The notes under the pieces were generated by a model, which made no database searches, was not told where the DNA came from, and saw only the letters and a program-made list of their open reading frames with translations. Positions 23,124-30,374 of a DNA stretch of 37,138 nt are shown here, one piece after another. Origin of the DNA: Natrialbaceae archaeon Tc-Br11_E2g14 (lineage in GTDB: Archaea; Halobacteriota; Halobacteria; Halobacteriales; Natrialbaceae); contig LKND01000022.1 of NCBI GenBank assembly GCA_001564275.1, positions 1-37,138 on the forward strand, written 5' to 3'. The position numbers were made by a program, and so were the translations under genes. Within the stretch, counting starts at the first letter, position 1. Each line of letters begins with the position of its first letter.

Positions 23124-24206
23124 ACACCGCTCGAGGAACGATCGGACCTCGCTCATCGTCTCCGCCCACGTCGGCTGTGCGTCGGCCGTCACGAGCGCGT
23201 TCTGGCCCAGTCGAGCCAGTCGGGCCCGGTCGTCGTCGAGGGACCGAAGGTGGGTGGCGATCTCCCGGTCATCTCCCGGCTCGACGACGAATCCGTTGTG
23301 GCCGTGCTCGACGAACTCGGTTGCGCCACCGACGGTTCCGGCGATCGGCACGACACCGTACTCCATCGCCTCGAGATAGACCATTCCGAACGCCTCGTAC
23401 TGTGAGGGGACACAGCAGACGTGGCTCCGCTCGAGGATGGTCTCCAGTTCGGGTGTCTCTATCTCCCCGGTGAACGTTACCCGATCGGCAAGCCCACGTG
23501 CCGTGGCCGCTGTGACGACCGACGCCGCGTACTCGGGATCGGCATCGTGACTGCCGACGACCGTTAGTTCCCAGTCCCGCTTCGGTCCTCTTCGGGCGAA
23601 CGCGCGCAGGAGCGTCTTCGGGTCCTTTCGCGGAATCAGGTTCCCGATGTACACGATCCGGAGCGGCTCCCGCTTGGCTCGCTCCCTGACGTGCGCCGGC
23701 GGTACCCCGCTGCCTTCGGTCCGGCCAGCCGGGGGCGCGACGAGGCTGGGCGTCCCGCTCGTCCGAGGCGCTCGCTCGCGTGCACGGCGTTCGGTGAACT
23801 GGCTGGTACTGATCGTGGCGTCGACCGATTCGAGAAACCGCCGCTCGAACGGGTGGACGACGGACGAAAACCGTTCGCTCGGGTCGTCAGACCGGAGGTG
23901 ATGGACGAGTGCGACGGTCGTTCCCGGCGCGGACAGGCCGTGGTTCTGTCGCCACAGCGACGGATGACAGAGCCCGTCCTGCACGAGCACGTCGACGGGC
24001 CGTTCTAGCCTCGATCGGATCGACGGGGAAACGCCATCGACGAGCGCTCGCGGGTACGAACGCCACGGGAGCGAGATCACCTCGACGGTGTCGCCACACT
24101 CGCGGAGATGCGAGACGAGCTTCCGATCGTATCGAAAGCCGCCGGACGTCGCATCCAAATCGCCGTAGATCACCACCCCAACGTGCATCGCCGTATTCTC
24201 GCTCAC
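23100..24206 (-). CDS. GT-B glycosyltransferase (family 1/4 type)
   Basis: A 368-residue two-domain glycosyltransferase expected to move a sugar from a nucleotide donor to an acceptor. The C-terminal GT1/GT4 domain shows RIVYIGNLIPRKDPKTLLRA, the middle strand LTVVGSHDADPEY, FTGEIETPELE and the donor-binding E-x7-E signature in PSQYEAFGMVYLEAMEYGVVPI. The N-terminal half (VGVVIYGDLDATSGGFRYDR) is the acceptor domain. No membrane segment is seen, so it is cytoplasmic. The GTG at 24206 begins 9 nt after the PTPS-like gene, so the two are co-transcribed; an ATG at 24188 is an alternative start. The coupling to a pterin-fold enzyme makes a pterin-type acceptor attractive but unproven. Confidence 0.88.
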   Translation of the reverse strand: MSENTAMHVGVVIYGDLDATSGGFRYDRKLVSHLRECGDTVEVISLPWRSYPRALVDGVSPSIRSRLERPVDVLVQDGLCHPSLWRQNHGLSAPGTTVALVHHLRSDDPSERFSSVVHPFERRFLESVDATISTSQFTERRARERAPRTSGTPSLVAPPAGRTEGSGVPPAHVRERAKREPLRIVYIGNLIPRKDPKTLLRAFARRGPKRDWELTVVGSHDADPEYAASVVTAATARGLADRVTFTGEIETPELETILERSHVCCVPSQYEAFGMVYLEAMEYGVVPIAGTVGGATEFVEHGHNGFVVEPGDDREIATHLRSLDDDRARLARLGQNALVTADAQPTWAETMSEVRSFLERCSDGQQHV

Positions 24207-24214
24207 GCTCGTGC

Positions 24215-24592
24215 TCAGAGCGTCCGTTCGTGGGTGACGCTCGCGACGTCGTCTTCCTGCAGTTCCACCCGCAATCGCGTCGCCGCCTCGGGTTGGAGCC
24301 GCGTCAGGAGGCTGTCACCGAAGATTCGGGCGAAGTGTTCGGCGCTCGGGTTCCGTCCCTCGAACGCCGGCAACTCGTTGAGCGTCTCGTCCCGGAACGC
24401 CGCGACTGTCGTCTCTAGGGCTTCGAGAACGGCGTCGATATCGACGAGATAGCCGTACTGGTTCAACTCAGGACCCTCGAAGGTCACTTCGACGGTGAAG
24501 TGATGGGAGTGTACCGTCCCCTCCGGCCCCGGGTCAGGAACCGTCAGCCAGTGCTGTGCGACGAACGACCGAGTAACCGAGACCGCATACAT
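24215..24592 (-). CDS. 6-pyruvoyl-tetrahydropterin synthase / QueD family homologue
   Basis: A 125-residue T-fold protein. The zinc triad of the family is visible: His14 in SFVAQHWL and His28/His30 in TVHSHHFTVEV. LVDIDAVLEAL, NPSAEHFARIF and VELQEDDVASVTH are family segments that build the pterin pocket. The catalytic Cys found just before the HGH motif in PTPS and QueD is absent; a Glu (Glu24) lies four residues before His28, as in the PTPS-III variants. It may thus act on dihydroneopterin derivatives with different chemistry. The ATG at 24592 has a TTAATAAC box about 25 nt upstream. It heads a unit with the glycosyltransferase. Confidence 0.85.
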   Translation of the reverse strand: MYAVSVTRSFVAQHWLTVPDPGPEGTVHSHHFTVEVTFEGPELNQYGYLVDIDAVLEALETTVAAFRDETLNELPAFEGRNPSAEHFARIFGDSLLTRLQPEAATRLRVELQEDDVASVTHERTL

Positions 24593-24610
24593 GTTTTTTT
24601 CTTTGACTGC

Positions 24611-24620
24611 GTGTTATTAA
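24611..24620 (-). promoter_or_regulatory. TATA-like box of the PTPS-glycosyltransferase unit
   Basis: On the minus strand TTAATAACAC (24611-24620) is centred about 25 nt before the ATG at 24592. This implies a separate leaderless transcript for the PTPS-like and glycosyltransferase genes. Confidence 0.5.
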
Positions 24621-24703
24621 GTGGATCCCCTGTGTGGCTGTCGGGGCCACCGTCCGTCTGTGGCTCCGATGGGGTCGATCGACCGGGCCGAGTCGCGACG
24701 CCG

Positions 24704-25471
24704 TTATGTCGACCCGTCGAGTCGTCCGGAGACGACGAGCCAGTCCCGCGTGAAATTGAGGAGGAACGGCACCAGTACCAGCCAGGCGAGCAATCGAGAC
24801 AGCGACGCACCCGGAACGGGCAACAGCGCGAGCCAGATGACGACCATCGCGGCCCCACCGAGTGCCCGCCGGAGATCACTCGGATCGAGTTCGTACACGT
24901 CGCTGCCGCGACGGCGGCGGTACTTGATGCCCGCGACGAAGAGGTACCGGGCGAGTCCGACGAGTACGAAGACCGCGGGGGCGACGCCGTACCGAACGGC
25001 GAGGAGGGCCCCCACGAAGACCGTAAGGGCGTCGACTTCTACGTCGAGGCGCTCGCCCCGTTTCGATTCACAATCCAGCCTGCGGGCGATCGCCCCATCG
25101 GCGGCGTCCACCGCAGCCGCGAGCGCGAACAGGACACCGGGTGCCCACGCGATCGCGCCGTCGGGTTTCGGAACCACCAGAAATCCCATGAGCAACACCA
25201 GTGCACCCCCTCTGGCGATCGTTACCCAGGTCGCAACCGTGATCCGTTCCGGGCCGACTTCGGCCAGCGCGAGTTGAAACGTCCGCCATGTCGTCGCCGA
25301 CACGACGGCGAATCCCGCGAGTGTTCCGAGGAGGTACGGGTCGGTCGGACCGCTCTCCCACGCGAACGCGAGTCCGCTTCCACCGATGACGACGAGGAGT
25401 GCCGTTACTCCCGTCGCAACCACCCAGTGGTGGCGGTGTCCCGTCATCGCTGATGCTTGCTCAATCGTCAT
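24704..25471 (-). CDS. CDP-alcohol phosphatidyltransferase family membrane protein
   Basis: A 255-residue integral membrane enzyme that joins a CDP-activated lipid or alcohol to an alcohol. The full signature D-x2-DG-x2-AR-x8-G-x3-D-x3-D is present as DAADGAIAR...GERLDVEVD, in the middle of the protein. Around it are five or six hydrophobic helices (VVATGVTALLVVIGGSGLAF, GGALVLLMGFLVVP, AVFVLVGLARYLF, MVVIWLALLPV). In archaea the family makes archaetidyl-inositol, -serine and -glycerol phosphates, but the alcohol here cannot be told. The ATG overlaps the stop of the ParB/Srx-like gene (ATGA at 25468-25471), so the two are translationally coupled. Confidence 0.9.
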   Translation of the reverse strand: MTIEQASAMTGHRHHWVVATGVTALLVVIGGSGLAFAWESGPTDPYLLGTLAGFAVVSATTWRTFQLALAEVGPERITVATWVTIARGGALVLLMGFLVVPKPDGAIAWAPGVLFALAAAVDAADGAIARRLDCESKRGERLDVEVDALTVFVGALLAVRYGVAPAVFVLVGLARYLFVAGIKYRRRRGSDVYELDPSDLRRALGGAAMVVIWLALLPVPGASLSRLLAWLVLVPFLLNFTRDWLVVSGRLDGST

Positions 25472-26247
25472 TCCGCACCCACCCCGACGAGATCGTACAG
25501 GTCAGGATGCTCGCGATACGCAGCATCAACGGCAGTCAGGCCCCCGTCCCGCACCCGGTCGCGGACGCGCTGCCACTCGCGATGGCGACGCTGGACGACC
25601 ACGGGTACCGCCTCGAGGTCGAGCAACTTCGCGATAGCGAGCCGGTGTTGGCCGTAGGTCCGCCAGTAGATCGTCCCGTTGTGGCCGATATCGACGTTGA
25701 TCTCGTCCGCTCGAGCCCCGAGCGTCGCCCCACAGTCGCGCAGTTCGGCTTGCTCCCGGTAGCCGTCCCGTTCGATCGACCGGTAGAGTCGTTCGATCTC
25801 CCGACACCGCCGCTCGAAGTCGTCGATCGAAGTGTACTCCCAGGCGTTGCCAAACCGCTTCAACTGGTCGACGTACGCGTCGTAGAGGGCGGTCTCCGCC
25901 CACGGGATGTCCGCGAGGAATCGCTGTTCGAGGCCTCGAGGGACTCGCCGGTCGTCGAACGGTTCCCACGCCTGCTCCCACGCGCCGCCGACGACACGCC
26001 CCCACTGCGGTCGCCCCGGCGCGGCCTCCAGCAGGCTCCGGTTGATCCGGCACGGGTCGATCTCGCGCAGGGCGAGTGGGTCGGCGTCAGTGTACCGGCG
26101 GGGCCAGAGCCGTCGCCGGAGGCGATGCCACCGTCTCAGCAACGAAAGCGGGATCCGCCGGCTCACCGGGTTCGCCACGCCACGTCGAATCGCGACGACG
26201 CTCCGCCCACGAAGCCGCCTGAACCGTGAGATCGGTTCGTGGCTCAC
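25468..26247 (-). CDS. ParB/sulfiredoxin-fold-like protein of unknown function
   Basis: A 259-residue basic/acidic soluble protein. The C-terminal part contains INVDIGHNGTIYWRTYGQHR followed by LAIAKLLDLEAVPVVVQRRHREWQ, which resembles the ParB/Srx fold, where a G-x-HR-L motif carries nucleotide-phosphate contacts. The N-terminal ~50 residues are Arg-rich; the middle is helical (DFERRCREIERLYRSIERDG). The GTG start at 26247 is fixed by a GTGA overlap with the 4-TM gene upstream. Its stop overlaps the CDP-alcohol transferase start by ATGA. Proteins with this motif occur beside glycan and lipid genes in haloarchaea, but the reaction is not known to me; kinase or nucleotidyl activity is conceivable. 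Confidence 0.72.
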   Translation of the reverse strand: MSHEPISRFRRLRGRSVVAIRRGVANPVSRRIPLSLLRRWHRLRRRLWPRRYTDADPLALREIDPCRINRSLLEAAPGRPQWGRVVGGAWEQAWEPFDDRRVPRGLEQRFLADIPWAETALYDAYVDQLKRFGNAWEYTSIDDFERRCREIERLYRSIERDGYREQAELRDCGATLGARADEINVDIGHNGTIYWRTYGQHRLAIAKLLDLEAVPVVVQRRHREWQRVRDRVRDGGLTAVDAAYREHPDLYDLVGVGAE

Positions 26248-26615
26248 GACTCGCGTCGATAGAGCAGCACTAACACGATGATCAGGACGACCTGTGCGAC
26301 TTTGTCGGCAATCTCCGCGGTACCGAGTGCTGAGAGACTGTCGGGCTGGTTGACCACGTACCAGCCACCGATCTGTACGAGGGTGAACGGGATCCCGGCG
26401 AGGTAGACGAGCGTGCGTCGGTAATCGATCAGCACAAGCACGACAGCACCGACGAAGCCGCCCGTCGCGAGCAAAAAGAGCACGCCCATATAGTGCGGAA
26501 AGAACCCGATGCCGAGCACGAGGTGGACGAGCGCACTCACGAGGGCCATCGCGATTCCGACCCAGTGCAGCGGGGTCAGTGAACCGAGGGCGAGGACGCG
26601 GTCCGTGGAACTCAT
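26244..26615 (-). CDS. small four-helix membrane protein
   Basis: A 123-residue protein almost entirely hydrophobic, with four predicted membrane helices (LHWVGIAMALVSALVHLVLG, MGVLFLLATGGFVGAVVLVL, TLVYLAGIPFTLVQIGGWYV, KVAQVVLIIVLVLLY). It has no catalytic motif and resembles haloarchaeal DUF membrane proteins of this size. The ATG at 26615 has a minus-strand CATTTATGAC box about 25 nt upstream. It heads a coupled unit with the ParB/Srx-like and CDP-alcohol transferase genes, so it may anchor or support them at the membrane. Confidence 0.8.
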   Translation of the reverse strand: MSSTDRVLALGSLTPLHWVGIAMALVSALVHLVLGIGFFPHYMGVLFLLATGGFVGAVVLVLIDYRRTLVYLAGIPFTLVQIGGWYVVNQPDSLSALGTAEIADKVAQVVLIIVLVLLYRRES

Positions 26616-26803
26616 CGACTGTGTGTTTTCGTACTGTCATAAATGTGTTTGCATAGCGGCACTCGAGCGGGGTCGACGTTCTCACGTCCCCCGAGGGACG
26701 GGCGCGAGCCACGCGAAAGTGCCGTAACGGTTTGGATTGCTGCGTTGAATATCCTGCCGTGCAGTCATCGGTGGATAGCGTCATCCAGTGACGGCGCGTA
26801 TCT

Positions 26804-26819
26804 CCGCCCCGAAGGGCGG
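26804..26819. repeat. GC hairpin in the 239-nt gap after the MDR dehydrogenase
   Basis: CCGCCC-CGAA-GGGCGG at 26804-26819 is a perfect 6-bp stem with a tetraloop, followed on the plus strand by GGGGTTT. It lies between two minus-strand genes. It resembles GC hairpins at the ends of IS1341-type elements, but no other remnant is visible; it might also end the arfA-dehydrogenase transcript. Nothing else is recognised between 26616 and 26854 apart from the promoter near 26640. Confidence 0.4.
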
Positions 26820-26854
26820 GGGGTTTGCGCCTGCTCATCCCATAACAGACCGCA

Positions 26855-27844
26855 TCAGTAGGTGAACACGACCTGCAGCACCGATTCGACGCGATCGTCG
26901 AGCAGTTCGTAGGCTCGCTCGGCCTCCTCGAAGGGGATTCCGTGGCTGATGAGCGCCGCCGTCTCGATCCGCTCGAGCCACTTCAGTGCCGTACCCAAGC
27001 GTCGGTCGGTATCCCACCTGCCACGGAGTTCGGGGGCGATGGTACTGACCTGACTGGAGACGAGGTCGATCCGGTTACGGTGGAACCGCCCACCGAGATC
27101 GATCGGTGCTCGTTTGGTCCCGTACCAGGAGCCGACGATAACCCGGCCATCGTAGCCGACGATCTCGATGGCGTCGTCGAGCACGGCTGGCTGTCCCGAT
27201 AGCTCGACGACGGCGTCGACCTCGCTTGCATGTTCGTCGAGTCGGTCCGGATGACAGACCGCATCGGCTCCAAGCTCCGCGGCGAGCGTCCGGCGGTTCT
27301 CGATCGGGTCGACGACGACGAGTCGATCGAGCGGAAACTCGGACAGCAGTCGCGCTGTACACAGACCGACGACTCCGGCACCGAAGACGACGAGTTCCTC
27401 ACCCAGGCGGGGTTCGGTGTCGAGCGTCAGGTTCGCCGCCGTCTCGACGGTCGGCAGTAACGTCGCGTGTTTGGCCGAGAGGGTCTCGGGGACCTCGATG
27501 ACGTCGTCCAGGCGGGCAGTGAATCGCGTCTGGTGTGGGCTGAACGCAAAGACGCGCGTCCCGATCCGATCGCTCCCGACGTCACACCCGACAGCGACCA
27601 CCGTGCCGACGGCAGCGTAGCCGTACTGCAACGGGTACGAGAAGGCACCGTCGAGGCTCGCGATCGTCTCGTCGACGGCCATTGCCGACGGCATCTCGTC
27701 ACGGTAGACGAGCATCTCGGTGCCCGCACTCACCGCCGAAAATTCGGTCTCTATCAGCAGTTCCCCAGGCCCCGGATCCTCGACCGCGATCGGTCGGGTT
27801 TCGACGGTCCGTTCGCCGGTGAAGTACAGCGCTTTCGGGCTCAT
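26855..27844 (-). CDS. MDR-superfamily dehydrogenase lacking catalytic zinc ligands
   Basis: A 329-residue medium-chain dehydrogenase/reductase. The N-terminal catalytic domain reads EFSAVSAGTEMLVYRDEMP where zinc enzymes have Cys-Gly-Thr-Asp, and LQYGYAAVGTVVAVG where they have Gly-His-Glu, so the zinc ligands are missing. The Rossmann motif ELVVFGAGVVGLCTARLLSE and the strand end RLVVVDPIENRRTLA bind NAD(P). This subfamily includes BchC-like alcohol dehydrogenases that oxidise or reduce side chains of large ring systems. The ATG at 27844 overlaps the arfA stop (ATGA, 27841-27844), which is strong evidence for one operon and a linked reaction, perhaps reduction or oxidation of a pterin or flavin side chain. 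Confidence 0.85.
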   Translation of the reverse strand: MSPKALYFTGERTVETRPIAVEDPGPGELLIETEFSAVSAGTEMLVYRDEMPSAMAVDETIASLDGAFSYPLQYGYAAVGTVVAVGCDVGSDRIGTRVFAFSPHQTRFTARLDDVIEVPETLSAKHATLLPTVETAANLTLDTEPRLGEELVVFGAGVVGLCTARLLSEFPLDRLVVVDPIENRRTLAAELGADAVCHPDRLDEHASEVDAVVELSGQPAVLDDAIEIVGYDGRVIVGSWYGTKRAPIDLGGRFHRNRIDLVSSQVSTIAPELRGRWDTDRRLGTALKWLERIETAALISHGIPFEEAERAYELLDDRVESVLQVVFTY

Positions 27845-28629
27845 CGATCGATGGTCGCCTGTGGGCCGAACCGATCGATCCGCCGACCCGTTTCTCGACA
27901 CTCCTCGAGCGCCAGTTTCGCCCGGTATCCGGCCTCGTGTGGGGTTTCGCCCTCGCCGACTCCCACCTGGAGCGGAATGCCAGTCGTCGCCTGTACGTGC
28001 GCTGTGGCAGCCTCGAACGCTTCCTCCTCGAGTGATGGACAGAGCGCAATGATGTTGTCGCCCCCGACAAATCGAGCCATACCCTCGTGTTCTTCGCGGA
28101 GATAGGACGCAAGTGACACGGTCGCCCGCTGGATCGCAAGCGAGGTCTCCCCAGCGCCTTTTTGATCGGTGAACTCGCCCGTGACGTCGATCACGTCGAA
28201 GTGGGCGACGGTGAGCGAGCCGCTGGTCTCCCCCACTGGCCCGGCCGTCGCGAGACGTGCGGTTCGCTCGGCGTCCTGTGCGCTTCCTTCCGCCTGGAGC
28301 ACTCGTGAGGCAGTTTCGAGCGCCGCCGTCGGCGTCTCGCCGACGCCAACTCCGATGCTTATCGTCACCGGATACTGGTTCCTGATCCGTTCCTGAAGTC
28401 GTTCGTGGTCCGCGACGGTCATCCCGTCGGTGACGGCGATCATGTTGTCGATCCGATCGAGGAAGGCGTAGCCGTCGTGGCCCCCCACGAAATCGGCGAG
28501 CGTTGCGTATAGCCGAGCCTGTAGCGCTTGCAGATCCGTCTCCCGACGGGGTGACGGGGTCACCGTCCACGGCCCGTAGTTGTCCAGTTGGACGAGCGAG
28601 AGCTGGACTGCATCCCGTGTGTTGCTCAC
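27841..28629 (-). CDS. arfA: GTP cyclohydrolase III (archaeal ArfA)
   Basis: ArfA (MptA-independent) opens GTP to 2-amino-5-formylamino-6-ribosylaminopyrimidinone phosphate, the first step to archaeal riboflavin and F420. The 262-residue sequence is highly characteristic: LVQLDNYGPWTVTPSPRRE and TDLQALQARLYATLADF at the N-terminus, FLDRIDNMIAVTDGM, RIRNQYPVTISIGVGVGETP, and the second-half copy with GMARFVGGDNIIALCPS. This duplicated cyclase-like fold is typical. The Methanocaldococcus enzyme is 268 residues. The GTG at 28629 aligns with the family start; further upstream in-frame sequence is not family-like, and a TTATTATC box is 26 nt upstream. No arfB follows; the next gene is a coupled dehydrogenase. 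Confidence 0.94.
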   Translation of the reverse strand: MSNTRDAVQLSLVQLDNYGPWTVTPSPRRETDLQALQARLYATLADFVGGHDGYAFLDRIDNMIAVTDGMTVADHERLQERIRNQYPVTISIGVGVGETPTAALETASRVLQAEGSAQDAERTARLATAGPVGETSGSLTVAHFDVIDVTGEFTDQKGAGETSLAIQRATVSLASYLREEHEGMARFVGGDNIIALCPSLEEEAFEAATAHVQATTGIPLQVGVGEGETPHEAGYRAKLALEECRETGRRIDRFGPQATIDR

Positions 28630-28650
28630 GGATTCATACAAGATTTCCCG

Positions 28651-28659
28651 GATAATAAT
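28651..28659 (-). promoter_or_regulatory. TATA-like box of arfA
   Basis: On the minus strand GATTATTATC (28651-28660) is centred 26 nt before the GTG at 28629, the spacing of a leaderless haloarchaeal transcript. The remaining gap 28661-29026 contains no gene that I can support. Confidence 0.55.
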
Positions 28660-29026
28660 CGGTCGTGTTACGGCAACTGGATCGTTGACCCGACAGGATG
28701 GGGCGTACTGAACCCGGGGACACCGGACGGATAGACACCAAGTGACAGTGACGAGGACGGGGCCGGGGGTGAACTGCCAACGACTCGGGACACCAGCGGA
28801 CCGCGCGACAGACGGCATGTCACGGGTCACTGGCGACTGGTTACACTCGCGTTCGGAGCCGGTGGGCAGTCGCTGACCGGAACCCCAAGTCTCGAACATG
28901 GCCTCGACGGTGCACTGGCCGGCTCGAGCGAGGGGGAATCCTCGTGGGACTCTAGGGCTACCTCACCGCTTCCCGGAGCGTACTCGCCCGGGTCGACACT
29001 ACCTGTCAAACGTACAGGAAACCGTA

Positions 29027-30058
29027 TCAGACGAACGATATCGCCGCCTCGAGTTCCAGGGGAACCGACCCCTTCCGATACCCTTCCACACGACCGTCGG
29101 GTCGGGCGCGATAGACGACGGCCGGTCGGTGGCGGACGTCGGGTTGCTCCCCGCGAACCATCCGCCAGGCGTCGTCGGGGAAACTCGAGCAGTCGACGAA
29201 GAGGGTCGCGCCGCCGCCGTGCTCGGCGAGTTGCCCGCTCGTCTTCGTTTCGGCGGTGTCCCGAACGGCGGCGACGGGCCCGGGGGCGGCACGGTTGGCA
29301 GGAGGCTGGGGGCGGGTCACCTCGACGAGGACGTTCGTATCGCCGTTGCGGGCCCGGTAATCCAGCGAATGCCCGGTCGTCACCTCGATTTCGGGCGTCA
29401 CGTCGTAGCCCGCGTCGACGAGAATCTTGGCGGCGATGAACTCGGCCATGGCGGCACTCATGCGCACGCGATCGACGTGGGAACTGGTGCCGAGTTTGCC
29501 GGCCATCACGTCCCGGTAGTCGTCCAGAGCACCGGTCTCGAGGATCCCCTCGATGAAGGCCGTCGTTTCCCGGCGGGAGGCGTCGGGGAAGCCGGCGGCG
29601 TGTTCGCGAAAGAACGCGCGGGTGGATTCCCGGCCGTCTTTGGACATGAACACGGGGAGGAAAAACCACGAGAGGTAGGGATAATCCGCGAGCCAGGGCT
29701 CTCGGTCGTGCAGGGTCGCGAGAAGTTCGCGCTGGGCCCACCGGGAAACGGGGTACGGGACCGCCTCCCAGGGAACCTTGTCGGTCCGCCAGAGCGAGGA
29801 GGGCGTTTCGGTGTTGCCCATCCAGTAGGCGTCGTCGCTCGAGCGGGCGAACAGGGCGACGTCGCCGTTCGCCATCTCGAAACGATGGGTCTTCCAGGTG
29901 CCAGAAATGGCGTACCACGGCCCGGCATCGGTGGCCCCGAGGTTGCTATCGAGGGGCGTGAAGATCTCTCGGTGGACACGATCGTCGGTCCACGTCTGGG
30001 GCGAGTATCGAAAGCGAAGGGGCCGGGCCACGCTGGTGGATTGGCGGTCGGTGGGCAT
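29027..30058 (-). CDS. conserved haloarchaeal protein (DUF5784-like)
   Basis: A 343-residue soluble protein. I recognise the start (RPLRFRYSPQTWTDDRVHRE, then IFTPLDSNLGA) as a haloarchaeal family I remember as DUF5784. The C-terminal third resembles a restriction-endonuclease-like fold: a conserved helix AEFIAAKILVDAGYDVTPEI, then SLDYRARNGDTNVLVEVTRP with the Asp...Glu-x-Val/Lys spacing of PD-(D/E)xK proteins. If real this suggests a nuclease or DNA-repair link, but the usual Lys is replaced by Thr, so activity is uncertain. The ATG at 30058 is chosen for composition. It is divergent from the small DUF5786-like gene. Confidence 0.75.
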   Translation of the reverse strand: MPTDRQSTSVARPLRFRYSPQTWTDDRVHREIFTPLDSNLGATDAGPWYAISGTWKTHRFEMANGDVALFARSSDDAYWMGNTETPSSLWRTDKVPWEAVPYPVSRWAQRELLATLHDREPWLADYPYLSWFFLPVFMSKDGRESTRAFFREHAAGFPDASRRETTAFIEGILETGALDDYRDVMAGKLGTSSHVDRVRMSAAMAEFIAAKILVDAGYDVTPEIEVTTGHSLDYRARNGDTNVLVEVTRPQPPANRAAPGPVAAVRDTAETKTSGQLAEHGGGATLFVDCSSFPDDAWRMVRGEQPDVRHRPAVVYRARPDGRVEGYRKGSVPLELEAAISFV

Positions 30059-30142
30059 ACGTCTATCCTTTCTTTCAGCCCCGAGTGTATGAACGACCGT
30101 TACATTCATATGCGACAGGAGCCTACGATGTCGGTACTTGCC

Positions 30143-30316
30143 ATGTCAATGGGTGCCTATGACGAAGACGAACACGAGCGCCGCGAACGCCAGGCGTCCA
30201 AAGTCGACACCGACTTCGACGACGAGCGGACGATCCATCACGGCACGATCGAGTACGATTCCGGCGAGTCCGCAGACGATCTGCTCGATCAGTTCCGGGA
30301 AATCAAATCCAACTGA
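30143..30316 (+). CDS. small acidic haloarchaeal protein (DUF5786-like)
   Basis: A 57-residue, highly charged protein beginning MSMGAYDEDEHERRERQASK, the start of a ubiquitous small haloarchaeal family (DUF5786 from memory). The pattern VDTDFDDERTIHHGTIEYDSGESADDLLDQFREIKSN is typical. No function is known to me. An in-frame ATG at 30128 with a CAGGAG site and a TATA-like CATTCATATG near 30100-30110 could add five residues; the family start favours 30143. It is divergent from the DUF5784-like gene. Confidence 0.82.
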   Translation: MSMGAYDEDEHERRERQASKVDTDFDDERTIHHGTIEYDSGESADDLLDQFREIKSN

Positions 30317-30374
30317 CTGCTTCTTCGACGAGCTACCGGAATCGATGACGGGACCATGCCGTCTCGAGTGACGG

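Noticed and set aside
23691-24008. Plus-strand frames inside the glycosyltransferase and CDP-alcohol transferase genes
   Set aside because: They are antisense shadows: Arg/Pro/Ser-rich translations, no ribosome sites, and fully covered by motif-bearing genes on the minus strand.
26247-26838. Long N-terminal extension of the ParB/Srx-like protein
   Set aside because: The extension overlaps the four-helix membrane protein in another frame, is Arg/Ser-rich, and the GTGA overlap gives a natural start at 26247.
28661-29026. Possible gene or RNA between arfA and the DUF5784-like gene
   Set aside because: Frames in this stretch are short or Arg/Ser-rich, typical of GC-rich antisense shadows, and no tRNA or hairpin of note is seen.
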